Source of the DNA: Pegoplata infirma
Lineage: Eukaryota > Arthropoda > Insecta > Diptera > Anthomyiidae
Length of the DNA stretch: 64,000 nt
Direction: 5' to 3'
NCBI GenBank assembly: GCA_963921195.1
Contig: OY992539.1
Coordinates: 38,758,518 to 38,822,517, forward strand
Shown: in pieces, positions 1 through 12,200 of the stretch
Layout: every line of letters begins with the position of its first letter
How positions within the stretch are numbered: position 1 is the first letter of the stretch
Notes under the pieces: model-generated
What the model was told of the DNA's origin: nothing
What the model saw: only the letters and a program-made list of their open reading frames with translations
Databases searched by the model: none
Program-made: the position numbers and the translations under genes

Positions 1-1192
<1,192 letters not shown>

Positions 1193-1392
1193 NNNNNNNN
1201 NNNNNNNNNNNNNNNNNNNNNNNNNNNNNNNNNNNNNNNNNNNNNNNNNNNNNNNNNNNNNNNNNNNNNNNNNNNNNNNNNNNNNNNNNNNNNNNNNNNN
1301 NNNNNNNNNNNNNNNNNNNNNNNNNNNNNNNNNNNNNNNNNNNNNNNNNNNNNNNNNNNNNNNNNNNNNNNNNNNNNNNNNNNNNNNNNNNN
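1193..1392. other. Assembly gap (200 N)
   Basis: Exactly 200 undetermined bases follow the (ATTT)n tract. The round number suggests a fixed-size placeholder, so the true distance is unknown. The apparent open frame across it is meaningless. Confidence 0.98.
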
Positions 1393-2040
1393 CATAAACA
1401 TTTATATTTTACTGTTAATAAAATTTTCTAAAATAAATAACATTGAACATTAAAAAATAACGTCACTTTCATTTTTTTTTACCAACAAATTCGAAAAAAA
1501 ATATCCTACGAAAACATTAAAAATTAATGATTTCGTAGGTTATTTTTACAATTTTTCTATTGAATTCTATTTTAAAAACTTTTTAATAAAATTTTTGGAG
1601 AATCGATCGCGCAATCAACCACATTCTGGCCATACACTCTACACATCGTGCCAAAGTCACTTGATACAAACATGTTTTTATATTTCTATAAATATTTTTT
1701 TGAATTTTTTGTCTACAAAAAAATAACCAACACGAGTAGCTAAAAACTGATGAATTTTCTTTAAAAAATGCCAACAATTTAAAAAAAAAAATAACGTACA
1801 AAAATAAAAATTAAAGAAGAAACAGTTATTTTTTTCTTATATAACAAAAATGAATGAATTTAAAAATTGAATGCTAATAAAAGTCTTTATTTTTTATGTT
1901 GTTATTTTTGAAACAAAGAATAGAAATAGTCATTTAAAAAAACTGAACATTGAACAAATGTTTTTTCTTTTAAAAACGACAAAACGTAAAACTTTTTAAA
2001 TAAACTACACGCAGTTAATGACATAATTTTTTGAGTGCAG
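1393..2040. other. Unassigned AT-rich sequence
   Basis: AT-rich DNA with no supportable gene. The only structure seen is the 35-base palindrome at 1505-1539. Short open frames here look random in composition (F, K, N, I rich). Confidence 0.6.
1505..1539. repeat. 35-base near-perfect palindrome (hairpin)
   Basis: CCTACGAAA (1505-1513) pairs with TTTCGTAGG (1531-1539), and the inner CATTAA/TTAATG also pairs, leaving one mismatch and a 3-base loop. It is not followed by a T-run of terminator type and is probably the core of a small fold-back element. Confidence 0.7.
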
Positions 2041-2360
2041 AATAATTTTCAATAAAATAATTTTTCTGTTTTAAATTTATGTATGTTGGTCATTTTTGTA
2101 AGACTTAGTCGGGACGTGTTTCGGAACTTATCCGATTCCATTGTCAAAACTATTTAGCAAATATGAGAATCATGTACTACAAGCAGCAAAGGGAATTTAA
2201 ATGACAAATCGCTAATGGGCAAACTAAAATATTAATACTATTCGACTTTACTCTCATTGAGAATTACTATGATCACGATCGTCAAAAATAACTCTTGCTA
2301 AGATGGTACAATTTTCATCTTCCAAATTCTCAATGAGTGCACTCGAGTGTAGAATTGAAT
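2041..2360. repeat. Dispersed repeat family D, copy 1
   Basis: Contains the family signature: a TTTTCTGTTTTAAATTTAT-type segment, then a GTAAGACTTAGTCG...CGTGTTTCGG segment, then a segment resembling TCCATTGTCAA. The same order recurs, in either orientation, at 24440-24730, 25660-26225, 29565-29945 and 51976-52265. The 25660-26225 copy shows two such halves facing each other, so the full element is probably a fold-back. No coding sequence was seen. Confidence 0.7.
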
Positions 2361-3360
2361 ATGAGCAAATCCATGGGAAAGTTAACTGACGGACAACCGA
2401 TTTTGTTAATTTTTGGTAATTTGATAGAGCTTAAAAAACTTATAAAAACAATGTTGTTAATAAAATTATGAAGATTTACAATTAAATTTTTTTTTTTTTT
2501 TAATTTTAATAAAAAATGTTGAAAACCATATTTGAATGTCCTTTTTTCCTGGAAAGGACACCATGGATTTCCAAAAAAAAAAAAAAATCGTATTAAAGCT
2601 TAGAATGTACTTTTATAGCTATTAAAATTTTAGAGAGGTGTTTTTTCGTATTGTTGAGAAATAAATTTTTAAAGTTTGTTAGACAGCCAAATATTTGATT
2701 TTTTTCAAAATTTTGGCAAAAAATTTAATAGTTGGCTTTAGAAATTTTTTACTTGGAAACTGTAAGTTGTATGAAAAAACTTTGTGTAACAGTATGGTTG
2801 ATAAAATTATGAAGATTTAAAATTTAGAAACAAAAAAAAAATTTTCAAAAAAAATTTAACAAAAAATTTTACAAACAATTTTTTTAAACAATATTGGAAT
2901 GTCCTTTTCTCCTGTCAAAGACACAGTGGATTTCCAAAACCAAAATTTTTTATTGAAGTTAAGGATAGCCTTTTAACGCTGTTAAAATTTCATTGAGGTT
3001 TTTTTTCGTGTTGTTGGGGATAAAGCTAAATTTTTGATTTTTTGCCAAAATTTTGAAAAAAAATCAAATATTTGGCTCTCTAACAGACTTTGAAAATTTA
3101 TTGCTTAACAATACGAAAAAACACCTTTCTGAAATTTTAAAAGCGTTAAAAGAACATCCTAAACTTTACTACAAAATTTTGTTTTTGGAAATCCATGGTG
3201 TCCTTCCCAGGAAAAAGGTACATTCAATTATAGTTTTCAAAATTTTTGGTTGAAGTTTAAAAAAAATAAAAATTTTATAAGTTTGAAATCTTTATAATTT
3301 TATAAACGATATTGTTTTCATTAGTTTTTTCGTACGACTTAAGGTTTCCGAGCACAAAAA
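2361..3360. repeat. Dispersed fold-back repeat family C, copy 1
   Basis: Begins with the family end ATGAGCAAATCCATGG and runs through internal blocks (AAGGACACCATGGATTTCC, GAGAGGTGTTTTTTCGTATTG, AAATATTTGATTTTTTTC) that appear in both orientations, so the unit folds back on itself. Other copies are at 17425-18629, 21525-22364, 46853-47065 and 49628-51468. The right end here is less clear than in the 17425 copy. No protein is encoded. The short open frame at 3053-3253 is part of the repeat. Confidence 0.75.
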
Positions 3361-4429
3361 TTAAGGCTCATTTTTTTTGTTGCACAGTGTAATTTTATGC
3401 AATAAGTGAAAGTTTACTTTTGAAAAATTCTAAATTACAACTTTGAAAGATTTTACTGTGTACTCATATTACTTTTCTCCTTTATTGTTATTTTCCAAAT
3501 TAAAAAATATTTTTTTTTTGGCAAAACGATAAAATAAACACAATACATTCTAGTTTCCTTTTTTTATGAAAATTCAACCATGCTTGTATCCTTTTCACTG
3601 TATTACATACACAATTATACATCTAAAAGCACTCACACATTCTCAGATTTTATTTCAAATAAAGTAAAAACATGCATTTATCATTTTGCATTTGCATTTA
3701 AGTAGCAAAAGCAAGTAAGTATGAAAATATTGCAACTGCGCCAGCTGCTTAGACAGACAAATGTTATTATTAAGTAAGATTTGATTGTTTTTCATACTGC
3801 TTTTCTAAATAAGTGTATGCATAAGATTCAATGTGATAAAAATTTAATAAAAGTGGGGTGGTGTAAAATAAAAATTAGAATTGTTTAATATTGCTTTGTA
3901 ATTAAATGCCTTTCTTCAGTTCAATAGTTATAAAAATAGTACCAATTTCCCCTGATTACCCCTTTTTTCCCCTTAGAATCAAAATTCAAGTTCAAAAATC
4001 GAACTTCAAAAAACTTAAACCCCCTCAAATCTTAACTTTCAAATTTCGTGGCCACTAAAAATCTGACTGTGGGAAAATGTATAAAAAAAATGCCTGCTAA
4101 TTTTGTACTCTTGCCCAAAACATTAAATCATGATAATGTTTTGCGGAAGATTTGAGAAGATTTTGCCAAGTCAAAGTTTTTTAGAAAAAATAATGTTATA
4201 TAACTTTGCTATTCCATGCAAAACGAATTGCAATATCAGTCGAGGACCCCATTAAAAAACCAAAAGAGCTGTACATTTTGTAAGTGAGTGCAAAAATAAG
4301 TGCAAAACAGTGTTTTTACATTTTGGAGAGTATAAAAGATTCGGCACAAAAGAATATGCCACTCTCACTTGTTTTATGTACATTTGATAAACAAATGGAA
4401 AATTTTTATGTGAAAAACTTAGACTTGGT
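3361..4429. other. Unassigned AT-rich sequence with a family B fragment
   Basis: No gene seen. At about 4320-4378 is a fragment of dispersed family B (GAGAGTATAAAAGATTCGGC followed by a CACTCTCACTTGTTTT motif), as found more completely at 16390-17105, 26779-27291 and 42638-43180. The stretch at 4205-4260 also resembles 23630-23690. Confidence 0.55.
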
Positions 4430-5290
4430 GAAAAAGTAGTTTTGGTAAAAAAAATTTGTAGTATTATTTTTTCACGAAAAACAAAATTATATTAAAAAAA
4501 ATTTAATGGACCCAAAATTTTTGGTGAAAAAAAAATTTATAAAAAAATTTAATGAACCCAAAATTTTTGGTGAAAAAAAAAATTTTTGATGAAAAAAAGT
4601 TTTTGATGAAAAGAAAAATTTTTTGATGTAAAAAAAAATGATACAAAAAAAATATGAAAAAAAAAAATTGATAATAAAAAATTAGATAAAAAAATTTGAT
4701 GAAAAAAAATTGATAAAAAAATATGATCAAAAAAAATGTATGAAAAAAATTTTGATGAAAAAAAAAATAATTAAAAAAAAATTTTGATGAAAAAAAAAAA
4801 TTATTGAAAAAAAAAAATTTTGATGAAAAAAAATTAATGAAAAAAAAAATTGGATGAAAAAAAAATGATAAAAAAAAATGGGATAAAAAAAAAATTTTAT
4901 AAAGAAAGTTTGATAAAAAACAAAATTTATGAAAAAAAAAAATTGATGAAAAAAAAATTTGATGGAAAAAAATTGATAAAAAAAAAAAAAAAATTTTTTG
5001 AGAAAAAAATTGATAATAAAAAATTTGATAAAAAAATTTGATGAAAAAAAAATTGATAAAAAAATATGATCAAAAAAAAATTATGAAAAAAATTTTGATG
5101 AAAAAAAAAATAATTAAAAAAACATTTTGATGAAAAAAAAATTATTGAAAAAAAAAATTTTGATGAAAAAAAAATTAATGAAAAAAAATTGGATGAAAAA
5201 AAATTTGATAAAAAAAAAAAAAAAAATATAAAAAAAAAAGTTTGATAAAAAACAAAAATTATGAAAAAAAAAAAATTGATGAAAAAATAA
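4430..5290. repeat. A-rich degenerate tandem array (GATGAAAAAAA type)
   Basis: Dozens of degenerate 12-20-base units of the form (T)TTGATGAAAAAAA or TTGATAAAAAAA. A larger repeat is superimposed: a block starting near 4668 (TTGATAATAAAAAATT, then ATATGATCAAAAAAAA) recurs near 5010 in the same order, giving a higher-order period of about 343 bases. Lysine-rich open frames here (for example 4850-5041) are by-products of the composition. Confidence 0.85.
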
Positions 5291-5319
5291 TATCGCTTTA
5301 TAAATTTTTCACAAAGGGG

Positions 5320-6209
5320 TTACACCGTGATCTGAGAATTATTTTAAAAGAAACAGTCAACTGCAGAAAACTCAGAGGCATACACTTTTTTCAGTTCTGC
5401 GATTTATCTTGGAAAAGGGGGAAATTTTTTATATCTTCTGAACTAATGGTCCGAGAAACTTAAAAATTGGACAGAAACCTTTTGCAGAAATAGGGAATGG
5501 GGCAATTCGGTACTTTTTGTGTCTTCTAAAATAATGATCCCTAAAACTTGAAACTTGGACTATAGTCCATCATCATCCTCTAGCGGAAATAACATTCTGA
5601 AAAAAGTGCTTTTTTGAAAATTCCGCTTTCAACGGCAAAAATGGGGAAGTTTAGTCAAATTTGAATTAGCTGAACTAATGGTCCTAGATACTATAAATTT
5701 GGACTGTACGATACTCTCGTGGACATAACATGCTGAAAACATTTTTTTTTAGAAAATTTCGCTTATAAGGGGGGGAAATAGGGCAATTTTGTTCATTTTG
5801 TATTTTCTGAACTAATAGTCCTAGAAACTTGAAATAAAAACTTTAATTTGGAAATAACTTTTTGAAAAAATTCTGTTTCTTAGGGGGGTAAAAAGGGAAA
5901 AATAGGGCAATTTGGTACATTTTGTGTCTTCTGAACTAATGATCCCAGAGACTTGAAATTTTGAATATAGAACCCTCTTGCAGGAATAACAGTCAGAAAG
6001 AAGCACTTTTTTGAAAATTCCACTTTTAAGGGGAATGTAGAGCAATTTTTTATCTGCTGAACTAATGGTCCTAGATACTTGAAGTTGGGACAATAAGATC
6101 CTCTCGCGAAAAAAACATACTGAAAAAATAGTTTTGGGAAATTCCGCTTCTAAGAGCGGAAAATAGGGAATTTTTGTAAATTTTTTTATCTTCTGAACTA
6201 ATGGTCCTA
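5320..6209. repeat. ~130-bp satellite array, left part
   Basis: Repeated monomers contain GAACTAATGGTCCTAGA, then ACTTGAAATTTGGA, then a GATCCTCTCGCGGAAATAAC-like block, then TTTTGAAAATTCCGCTTCTA and a G-run. Monomers are diverged. The array continues after the inserted element at 7053-7345. Related arrays lie at 20521-20960 and 43395-44300. The open frames across it (for example 5821-6321 minus) carry the repeat period and are not genes. Confidence 0.85.
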
Positions 6210-6482
6210 CACTGAAAGAATTTTGTTTATTATAGCTATGAAAACGTACGTTGATTCTATGAAAAAAATCTTTAGAAGTCAGCCAATGATGCCCTTCATA
6301 GAATCTATGAAACAAATTCATAGAAACCAGATACCTTTGAAAAAGTTAATAGGCTATGAAAAAAAAAAATTATTGTTCAATTCTATTTTTATTTATTTTA
6401 TTATTTCATTTTTATTTATTTTATTATAATATTTTTATTTTTTTACAATTTTTTATTTTTAAAAATTAATTTATTTTTAACT

Positions 6483-6556
6483 TATCCCCACCGAGATTCC
6501 AACACAAAACCAGTTGTTCGTGAAACTTAGTCTCTAGCCACTGAGCTAAAGTATAT
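6483..6556 (-). pseudogene. tRNA-like sequence with A and B boxes
   Basis: Read on the minus strand, an A box TAGCTCAGTGG (6538-6548) matches the tRNA consensus and is followed 44 bases later by a B-box-like TGTTGGAATCT (6494-6504), 8 of 11 to consensus. The spacing is that of a real tRNA. The cloverleaf is imperfect and I cannot assign an isotype, so this is a tRNA-derived module rather than a functional tRNA gene. Confidence 0.6.
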
Positions 6557-6770
6557 AAACATATAATAACACTTAAAATCCATTTTGTTTAATATTCTGC
6601 TTTAACATATTGAGTTTGTATCTATGCTCTGCCACAATTCTCTGCCACAATGCTCTGCCAAAATCTGTGTGTTTGTTTTTAGAAAACAAAATGTTTGTGT
6701 ATTTGCGCAAAAAAAAATAACAAACATTATAAAACTAAGTGTTAGTCGGCGAGATTTTCCTCCTTTGGTG

Positions 6771-6843
6771 GCGCTGATAGCTAAGGCGTCGATTATAAAC
6801 TTCCCAGTCGGTAGGTCTTGGGTTCGATTCTTGCCAGGCCAGC
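6771..6843 (+). pseudogene. tRNA-like sequence with A and B boxes
   Basis: A box TAGCTAAGGCG (6778-6788) and B box GGTTCGATTCT (6821-6831, 10 of 11 to consensus) are 43 bases apart, as in tRNA genes. The 3' end reads GCCAGGCCAGCA. The T-stem pairs poorly, so a functional tRNA is unlikely. It lies inside the TIR element 6210-7051, opposite in orientation to the module at 6483-6556. Confidence 0.65.
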
Positions 6844-7052
6844 AATTTTTTTTACGTTTTTTATGTTTTTATATTTTTTATATTTATATATTTATATTAT
6901 ATTTATATAACAAAATCTATAATTAAAATTCTATGAAATATTTCACAATACTAATGAATATACATTCAGTCAATAAATTTTTTCACTGATTCTATGAATT
7001 TGGTTTTATGAAATTTGTTCATAGACATTATGAACAATATTTCTTTCAGTGT

Positions 7053-7345
7053 AGCAAGCTGAAATTTGAACTATATGATCCTCTCGCGAAAATAATGTTC
7101 TAAAAAGTGATTTTTGGAAAATTTTGCTTTTTAGGGGGGAAAGGCGGGAAAGTAGGACAACTTCGTATATTTTGTATCTGCTGATTTTATGGTCGTAGAA
7201 ACTTGAAATTTAAACTGTAGGATCCTCTCGCGGAAATAACATTTTAAAAAAAGATTTTTTGAAAATTTAACTTCTATTGGGGGGGGGGGGGGGGTGTTGT
7301 TAATAGGAAAATTTGGTACATGTAGTATCTTCTGAACTAAATTCT
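7053..7345. repeat. ~130-bp satellite array, right part
   Basis: Continuation of the array at 5320-6209 beyond the inserted element, with about two monomers (a CTATATGATCCTCTCGCG block and another CTCTCGCGGAAATAACATTT block). It contains a pure run of 16 G at 7279-7294. Confidence 0.8.
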
Positions 7346-8139
7346 TTTAAAACTTAATGTTAAATTTATATATATTTTCGTTTGGATATTTGAAGCTATA
7401 TTACTTATTATTACATAGTGAAATCGTGAACAGCAAATGCTAAACGTTGCCAATTTAAAATCTTATATCATACAAGCTTTAAGAAATAATAAAAAAAAAT
7501 TATTCCCAGGGGCTTATACACATATATGTATGTCTGAGATTAAATTTGTGGCTTTACGTACACACCTATTTTGACAAGGTTGTCATTTAAATCTTTTAAT
7601 GCTTAATAATTTATAATCAATTTTCATACAAAAACCATTTTCATCATTTATATCATTAGCTACAACAACAACCGCAACACAACAAAAAAAAAGTGTATGA
7701 AATCCCTTCGCAGTTAATAACTGCTTAAAATCATAAACTTCCATACATGAAACTATCTGTCTCTAATGTACCTAATAGTAATGCACTACACACGTACAAT
7801 ACAAAAATATTATTTTTTGTTTGAAATTCCCAGCAAACGATGACGTCGCTAACAGCAAACACAGACACACTCATAGAGATAGATAACTATCATCTGATCT
7901 CTCCTACATAATATTTTTCATTATTAATCCAATATAAGCGTACAAAACAAGCACAGTTTAGTTAAGTTTTGTTCATTCACGATTTCAGTTTTTTTTGCAT
8001 TAGCATTGTGGGAATCACAAATGACATTATCTGTCTATGGATGATTGTCGTCACACACTGCAACTACAAAATTAATATGTGAATGTGTGTGTGTGTGGAT
8101 TGGACGTTAAACAGTCAACATATACATAGACTTATTACG
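7346..8139. other. Unassigned sequence
   Basis: No gene or clear element. AT-rich DNA with short simple repeats (for example GTGTGTGTG near 8085). It may be host intron or intergenic DNA. Confidence 0.5.
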
Positions 8140-8141
8140 TA

Positions 8142-8383
8142 CACACAGAAAATAAATTTACCAGTTTCCAACTGAAAGTCAGTTGACGCAATAAAAATTT
8201 GGTTGAAACACTTACGTTGTCACAATTGAATATCGGTACTCACAACTGAATAATGTAGATATAACTGGCTTTTGATTCAAACAACCATAATATTCGTTTG
8301 TCACAGCCGAATATAATAGCAGCAACCAAAATATTGAGTTGATGCAACTGAAAAATTTAGTTGGAAATTTTTTTTTCTGTGTG
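8142..8383. mobile_element. 242-bp TA-flanked MITE (CACACAGAAAA family), copy 1
   Basis: Termini CACACAGAAAATAAATTT and AAATTTTTTTTTCTGTGTG are inverted and bordered by TA (8140-8141, 8384-8385). Just inside, TTTCCAACTGAA pairs with the inverted copy TTTAGTTGGAAA. The middle holds degenerate repeats of a CAACTGAATA type. A second copy lies at 14968-15214. It is non-coding. Confidence 0.85.
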
Positions 8384-8773
8384 TACACATTGCAAAGTCA
8401 GCAATAATAATCCACAACCGCAGTAACATTTTGCCATACATAGAACGCACAAACACACACATAAACACAAACACACATTTATAGCGATTAACGCGGTTTT
8501 AAAGCCAACGGAAGCAACAACATCAACAACAACAACAACCAAATCTAAAAAACCAAGGGGTAGAAAAACTTTTTACCAACATTATAAAAATTCACACACT
8601 AACACTTTATATAAATGAAAATTTACTAACAATATTTATACATACATGCCAGATCAACCCAGTTGAGAATTATTTTAAAGTTTAAAAGATGCAATTATAT
8701 AATGTAATTTTTATTTTAGATGATTGACAGTTTTGACATTGCTCGTTGAATTGTTGATGGTTTGTGGAAGCAT
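8384..8773. other. Unassigned sequence
   Basis: Contains (CACACA) and (CAACAA) simple repeats (about 8450-8540). No gene is supported. The open frame on the minus strand (8357-8542) is a translation of these repeats. Confidence 0.5.
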
Positions 8774-8801
8774 ATCGTCACCTAAAATGCAAAACGCCCT
8801 A

Positions 8802-10133
8802 CACTGAAAAAAAAGACATAACTAAATTTAAGGAAAAAATGTCTTTGAAAATTTATCATAAATTTTCCTAAAATTTAGTTAAATTTAACTTAAAAATGAG
8901 AAATTTTCTTAACTATGAGGAAAAATGTTTAGTTCATTTACTTATAATTAGTTCATAGTTTTCTTTCAATGGATTTTTTAAATATTAAGAAAAAATTCTT
9001 ACTGCCAAAGAAATTTTCCACAAATCTTAGAATCGTATCTTTATTTTTAAGACATATTTCTTAAGAAACAATTTAGTTCAAGTTTAGTTAAAATTTACTA
9101 AAAAAAAACATCATCGTATTTCTCTTCTTTGAATTGAGGAAGTGTACTTCTTAGAATTTAGTTAATGACTTCTGAGAATTTAGTAAATAACTTCTTAGAA
9201 TTTAGTTAAAAATTCAAAATGGCGATATCTCGAAAACTAAGCGAGATAGAGCGAAACGGACAAAATTTTCAAAAGAAAGACAACAAAGGAAAATATGGAA
9301 TAGCCTAGCTCTATATATCTGTCGGGGTCTCAAGACCCTAATTTTAGATCTAAAATTTGAAATTCCCGAGATTTTATATATACACATATCTCGGTAACTA
9401 CTGCCAACACGAGAAAACGCCCAACGGCATTTTTGTAGCTCTTGACTCGTAGAACACTTCCGCAAAATAGCCAAAAGCCCTCCGATCAATAGTTTTTGAT
9501 TTATCCGGTTTTTAAGATTCTCAAGACCCTATCAGGCCCCTTATTACCGTATCTCAAAAACTAAGCAAGTTAGAGCGAAACGGACACAAGTTTTGGTTCA
9601 AAATCTATGGGGACCCTTAAAGGACCCAACGGGGTCTCGAGATAAATGGGGTCCGAACCCATGGGTCCAGGGTCTAGACCCAATCTATTTATAAGTGAAG
9701 TATAATTTTTCCCATTTTCTAGTTAAAATTGGCTTAAAATTAAATACCTTTGTTTTCCTTATTTTTGGGAAAATTATGAACTAAAACCAAGATACAAATA
9801 ATTTTAAACTGTGATATTAAACTAAGCCGTGTTGTATTATATGTTCAAATTTATGTTTTTGTTAGTTCAAAATTAATCAAAATTTATTTAAATGTGATAT
9901 AATCCCAGATTATTACGAATTCCCTTGAAAAAGTCGACAAAAAATCGACGAAACGTCGGGAAAAATATGTAATTAATTTGTTTTATTTACATCAACAACA
10001 ATAGGCCCAAATAGCTTAATAAAGGAAACTTTAAACCAAAACAAGAAAAAAAATCTTTGAAGCCAAATCATTCCCTCTTTTTCTCAAAATTGAGTTAATT
10101 TTCCCAGATTTTAGTTCATTTTTTTTTTAAGTG
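8802..10133. mobile_element. 1332-bp TA-flanked TIR element nested in the 8774-10462 element
   Basis: Termini CACTGAAAAAAAAG and TTTTTTTTTAAGTG are inverted and bordered by TA (8800-8801, 10134-10135). The paralogue at 34114-34498 reads CGCTC-TA-ACTAAC straight through the site, which proves the insertion and the TA duplication. The interior contains motifs such as ACTAAATTTAAGG, TTCTTAGAATTTAGTTAA repeats, and a family E repeat at 9200-9690. No transposase was seen. Confidence 0.88.
9200..9690. repeat. Dispersed repeat family E, copy 1
   Basis: Two sub-units share an AACTAAGC...AGAGCGAAACGGACA block (about 9235 and 9558), and CTCAAGACCCTA-type motifs recur. A reverse-complement relative is at 36030-36500 (GTCCGTTTCGCTTTACC). 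The open frame 9214-9489 on the minus strand is inside this repeat and has no recognisable domain. Confidence 0.65.
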
Positions 10134-10462
10134 TAACTAACAAAAAATCAAAATCGGTATTTTGATAGATTCTGGTGTATTTTATTAACCTACACGTCCC
10201 TACAAAAAATTAGGGTCACATAATAAAAATGAGCGATTTTATAGCCAAAAATTAAAAACAAGTGAATTGCAAAATACATTTTTTAATCATTTTGTGATAA
10301 ATTTTGATATATATATATTTACAAAACGTACGTCCTCGCAAATCCTCAATCAAAACTAACAAAGTTATTAACAAATTCAAAATTTTATTCTATACTGGTT
10401 TTTGCTTCTCCTGTAAAATAAATAAAATGTTAGTTAGGGCCTTTTGCATTTTAGGTGACGAT

Positions 10463-11080
10463 GTAAGTCCAAAGCATGCGAGTACACTCATGCAGATAAA
10501 TATAGTTGAAACAATCACGAGCAATGATTGTCCCCAATCTCTACACAGAATACCCGAATCTGCACAGACTCGTTTATTTCCTGATACATATGTACAGCTA
10601 CTACAAAAGCACAGTACAAAAGTAGTAGTATCAAAGAGTTGCATCTGATGGGTGTAAGTATTAGTGACAGCACACGGTGTAACTTTTGACGTTTCATACA
10701 AAACGTAAACAAACATCATAAATACATTCACAAAAGCTCACACGTACAGGCACACATATACTAGGCAGCGATGATCATTCTGTACTAAAAACCATACCAC
10801 CATATTGGAAAGTACGCAATTAGCACCAGTGTTTGCATACTAGTCTGTACTGTGTACAAAAGTCAGTTGTCAACCTATCGTTTGGCCACACTTCCATTTT
10901 CTCATTGTCCGGGAGCACTTCTAATAGCAACATGATTCTTCCATCTTTATATCTCAGAACCGTTTAGACAGAAGTTGATATACAACTTGTTTTCCTCATA
11001 ATTCATACACCATGAATGAAAGAAAGCTCCCAGAACCGTACTGCGTGCTTAACACATGATCTGTTGAGCACTACTTTTCA
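10463..11080. other. Unassigned sequence
   Basis: No gene or repeat recognised. Overlapping open frames on both strands at 10390-10731 look random. They partly cover the end of the TIR element and show no domain. Confidence 0.5.
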
Positions 11081-11089
11081 AAAACTCTT

Positions 11090-11370
11090 AATGGATTGAA
11101 CGATAATCATTAGATCTGGAATCTTGTAGGTCTGGACTCTTGTAGGCCAGAATATATGCAAAATCTTTCTTAAACATTTATTTACAAAAACTTGTATTGC
11201 ATCGTGGATTTTACATTCGAATTGAAAATCTTTAACTTTGTCCTTCTTGACATAAACGATAAGTTCCAAACCGATTTGAGTTGGCAGAATGACTGTCGGG
11301 CTTTGTTTATGCGGCTAGAGATGTCGGTTTTGGGAGCCACCGCTTTTGTCCAATAACTGGTCATCATAAC
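11090..11370 (-). pseudogene. Fragment of an RTE/CR1-type retrotransposon (C-terminal part)
   Basis: Read on the minus strand, two frames give RINKARQSFCQLKSVW..., RRTKLKIFNSNVKST and then, after a frameshift, VFVNKCLRKILHIFWP. These match the C-terminal region of the element at 37161-39520 (LRLNKARSAFGRLNKTW..., KIRIFNACVKST, VFVNKCLRIICRIFWP). About 20 residues between the two parts are missing, and the fragment is interrupted by frameshifts, so it is dead. It is a short relic of the same or a close family. Confidence 0.75.
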
Positions 11371-11480
11371 ACATAAGGCAAACATATGGTAAAAATAGGT
11401 AGATTTAATGATGATACTTGTAGATAATGTGGGGAAGCTGTCGAAGACAGCTATTATTTTAATTATTTAAAATTATCACT

Positions 11481-11985
11481 GTCAACATCTATTCCGACTG
11501 TCAAGCCGCGGTCAAGTTCCTGGAGTAAGAGTTTCATAAAAGCAAGATCTGTCCTTAACTGACGTACGTCTTTAAATGAGATGGCCAAACAGTTTGACGT
11601 ACGACTAAATAGGTCCGTGGGCGCAGAGATATTACAGGGAATTGCAAAGATAATGAGCTTACAAGACTGGAAACTACCTCACAGTTTCTAACGGAATTGG
11701 AGTGTGTTGTTATGCCTCTAGAAACCTGCAAGCAAAATATGCGACCATCAGAGATGGACACATGGATGGACGTGTGAGACTACACGATAGTTTTGGCCTT
11801 TTCTTAATCAGAAGAGCACAAGTCAGCTTAAACGCTTCCAAGAGGAGACATTTCGATGGTAGTTGCTACAATTATCAAACACTTCCATCACTTACAACAG
11901 TGATGGAAGCTTATTGTCATAATCATAAGCGCAGCTTTGTCAATTGCCAGTACCTTTGCTTGGTACCAGTACCTTTGCTTTCTGG
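11481..11985 (+). pseudogene. Degraded RNase H/3' fragment of the LOA-type retrotransposon
   Basis: The DNA aligns closely with 60993-61550 of the intact LOA-type element: both read GTCAACATCTAT, CTGTCAAGCCGCGGTCAAG, TTTAAATGAGATGGCCAA, GTATGCCTCTAGAAAC-type segments and TGGATGGACGTGTGAGAC in order. This covers the second half of RNase H and the start of the C-terminal region. Stop codons and frameshifts destroy the frame (for example the equivalent of the IRLIWVPGH segment is broken). The last 100 bases (to about 11985) align less well and include a local repeat of a CCAGTACCTTTGCTT segment. Confidence 0.85.
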
Positions 11986-12001
11986 TGTCCGGAAGTCTCC
12001 A

Positions 12002-12200
12002 TTAGGTCCTGATTTCTAGAATATTAGAATATGCTCCCGAACCCTGCCATCTTCGATCCGTCCATAAAATTGATATCGCATTCTCTGTCATAACATAGTT
12101 TTCGGTCCAGTCTTCCCTAGTTGGTACTTCAACTTCGAAGGTTCTGTAAAAGTTCGTCTGCGGTAAGTTATGGTTGGTTTTATTTTCAGCTTCTTTCCTA
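12002..12200 (-). pseudogene. RNase H N-terminal fragment of a LINE
   Basis: The minus-strand frame reads FEVEVPTREDWTEN..., AISILWTDRRWQGSGAYS, which has the layout of the RNase H start in R1/LOA/I-type elements (xYTDGSK..GSGxGxYS). The glycine-serine after the catalytic aspartate is changed to RR. Flanking sequence is unrelated, so this is an isolated fragment. The family differs from the intact element. Confidence 0.5.

Larger units (their letters stand above)
6210..7051. mobile_element. 842-bp TA-flanked TIR element with two tRNA-like modules
   Basis: Imperfect inverted termini (CACTGAAAGAA at the left, TTCTTTCAGTG at the right) are each bordered by TA (6208-6209, 7052-7053). The flanks rejoin into one uninterrupted ~130-bp satellite monomer (GGTCC-TA-G...), which confirms insertion with a TA duplication, as in the Tc1/mariner group. 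The interior has TTCATAGAATC/GATTCTATGA repeats near the ends and two tRNA-like sequences of opposite orientation (6483-6556 minus, 6771-6843 plus). No transposase frame is present, so the element is non-autonomous. Confidence 0.85.
8774..10462. mobile_element. TIR element (ATCGTCACCTAAAATGC family), copy 1, interrupted
   Basis: Ends are inverted over about 34 bases, starting ATCGTCACCTAAAATGC at the left and closing with GCATTTTAGGTGACGAT at the right. Without the 1332-bp nested insertion at 8802-10133 it would be about 355 bp. A second, uninterrupted copy is at 34114-34498 and provides the empty site. No target duplication is certain and no coding sequence was seen. Confidence 0.8.

Noticed and set aside
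4850..5041. Lysine-rich small protein
   Set aside because: A product of the A-rich GATGAAAAAAA array. Shifting frames gives similar results.
5821..6321. 166-codon open frame on the minus strand
   Set aside because: It follows the ~130-bp satellite and its protein sequence repeats with the satellite period. It also runs into the inserted TIR element.
6771..6843. Functional tRNA gene
   Set aside because: Both boxes are good, but T-stem pairing is poor and it lies inside a TIR element. Treated as tRNA-derived.
10304..10731. Overlapping 113-114-codon frames on both strands
   Set aside because: They straddle the right end of the TIR element 8774-10462, have no domain and overlap each other on opposite strands.
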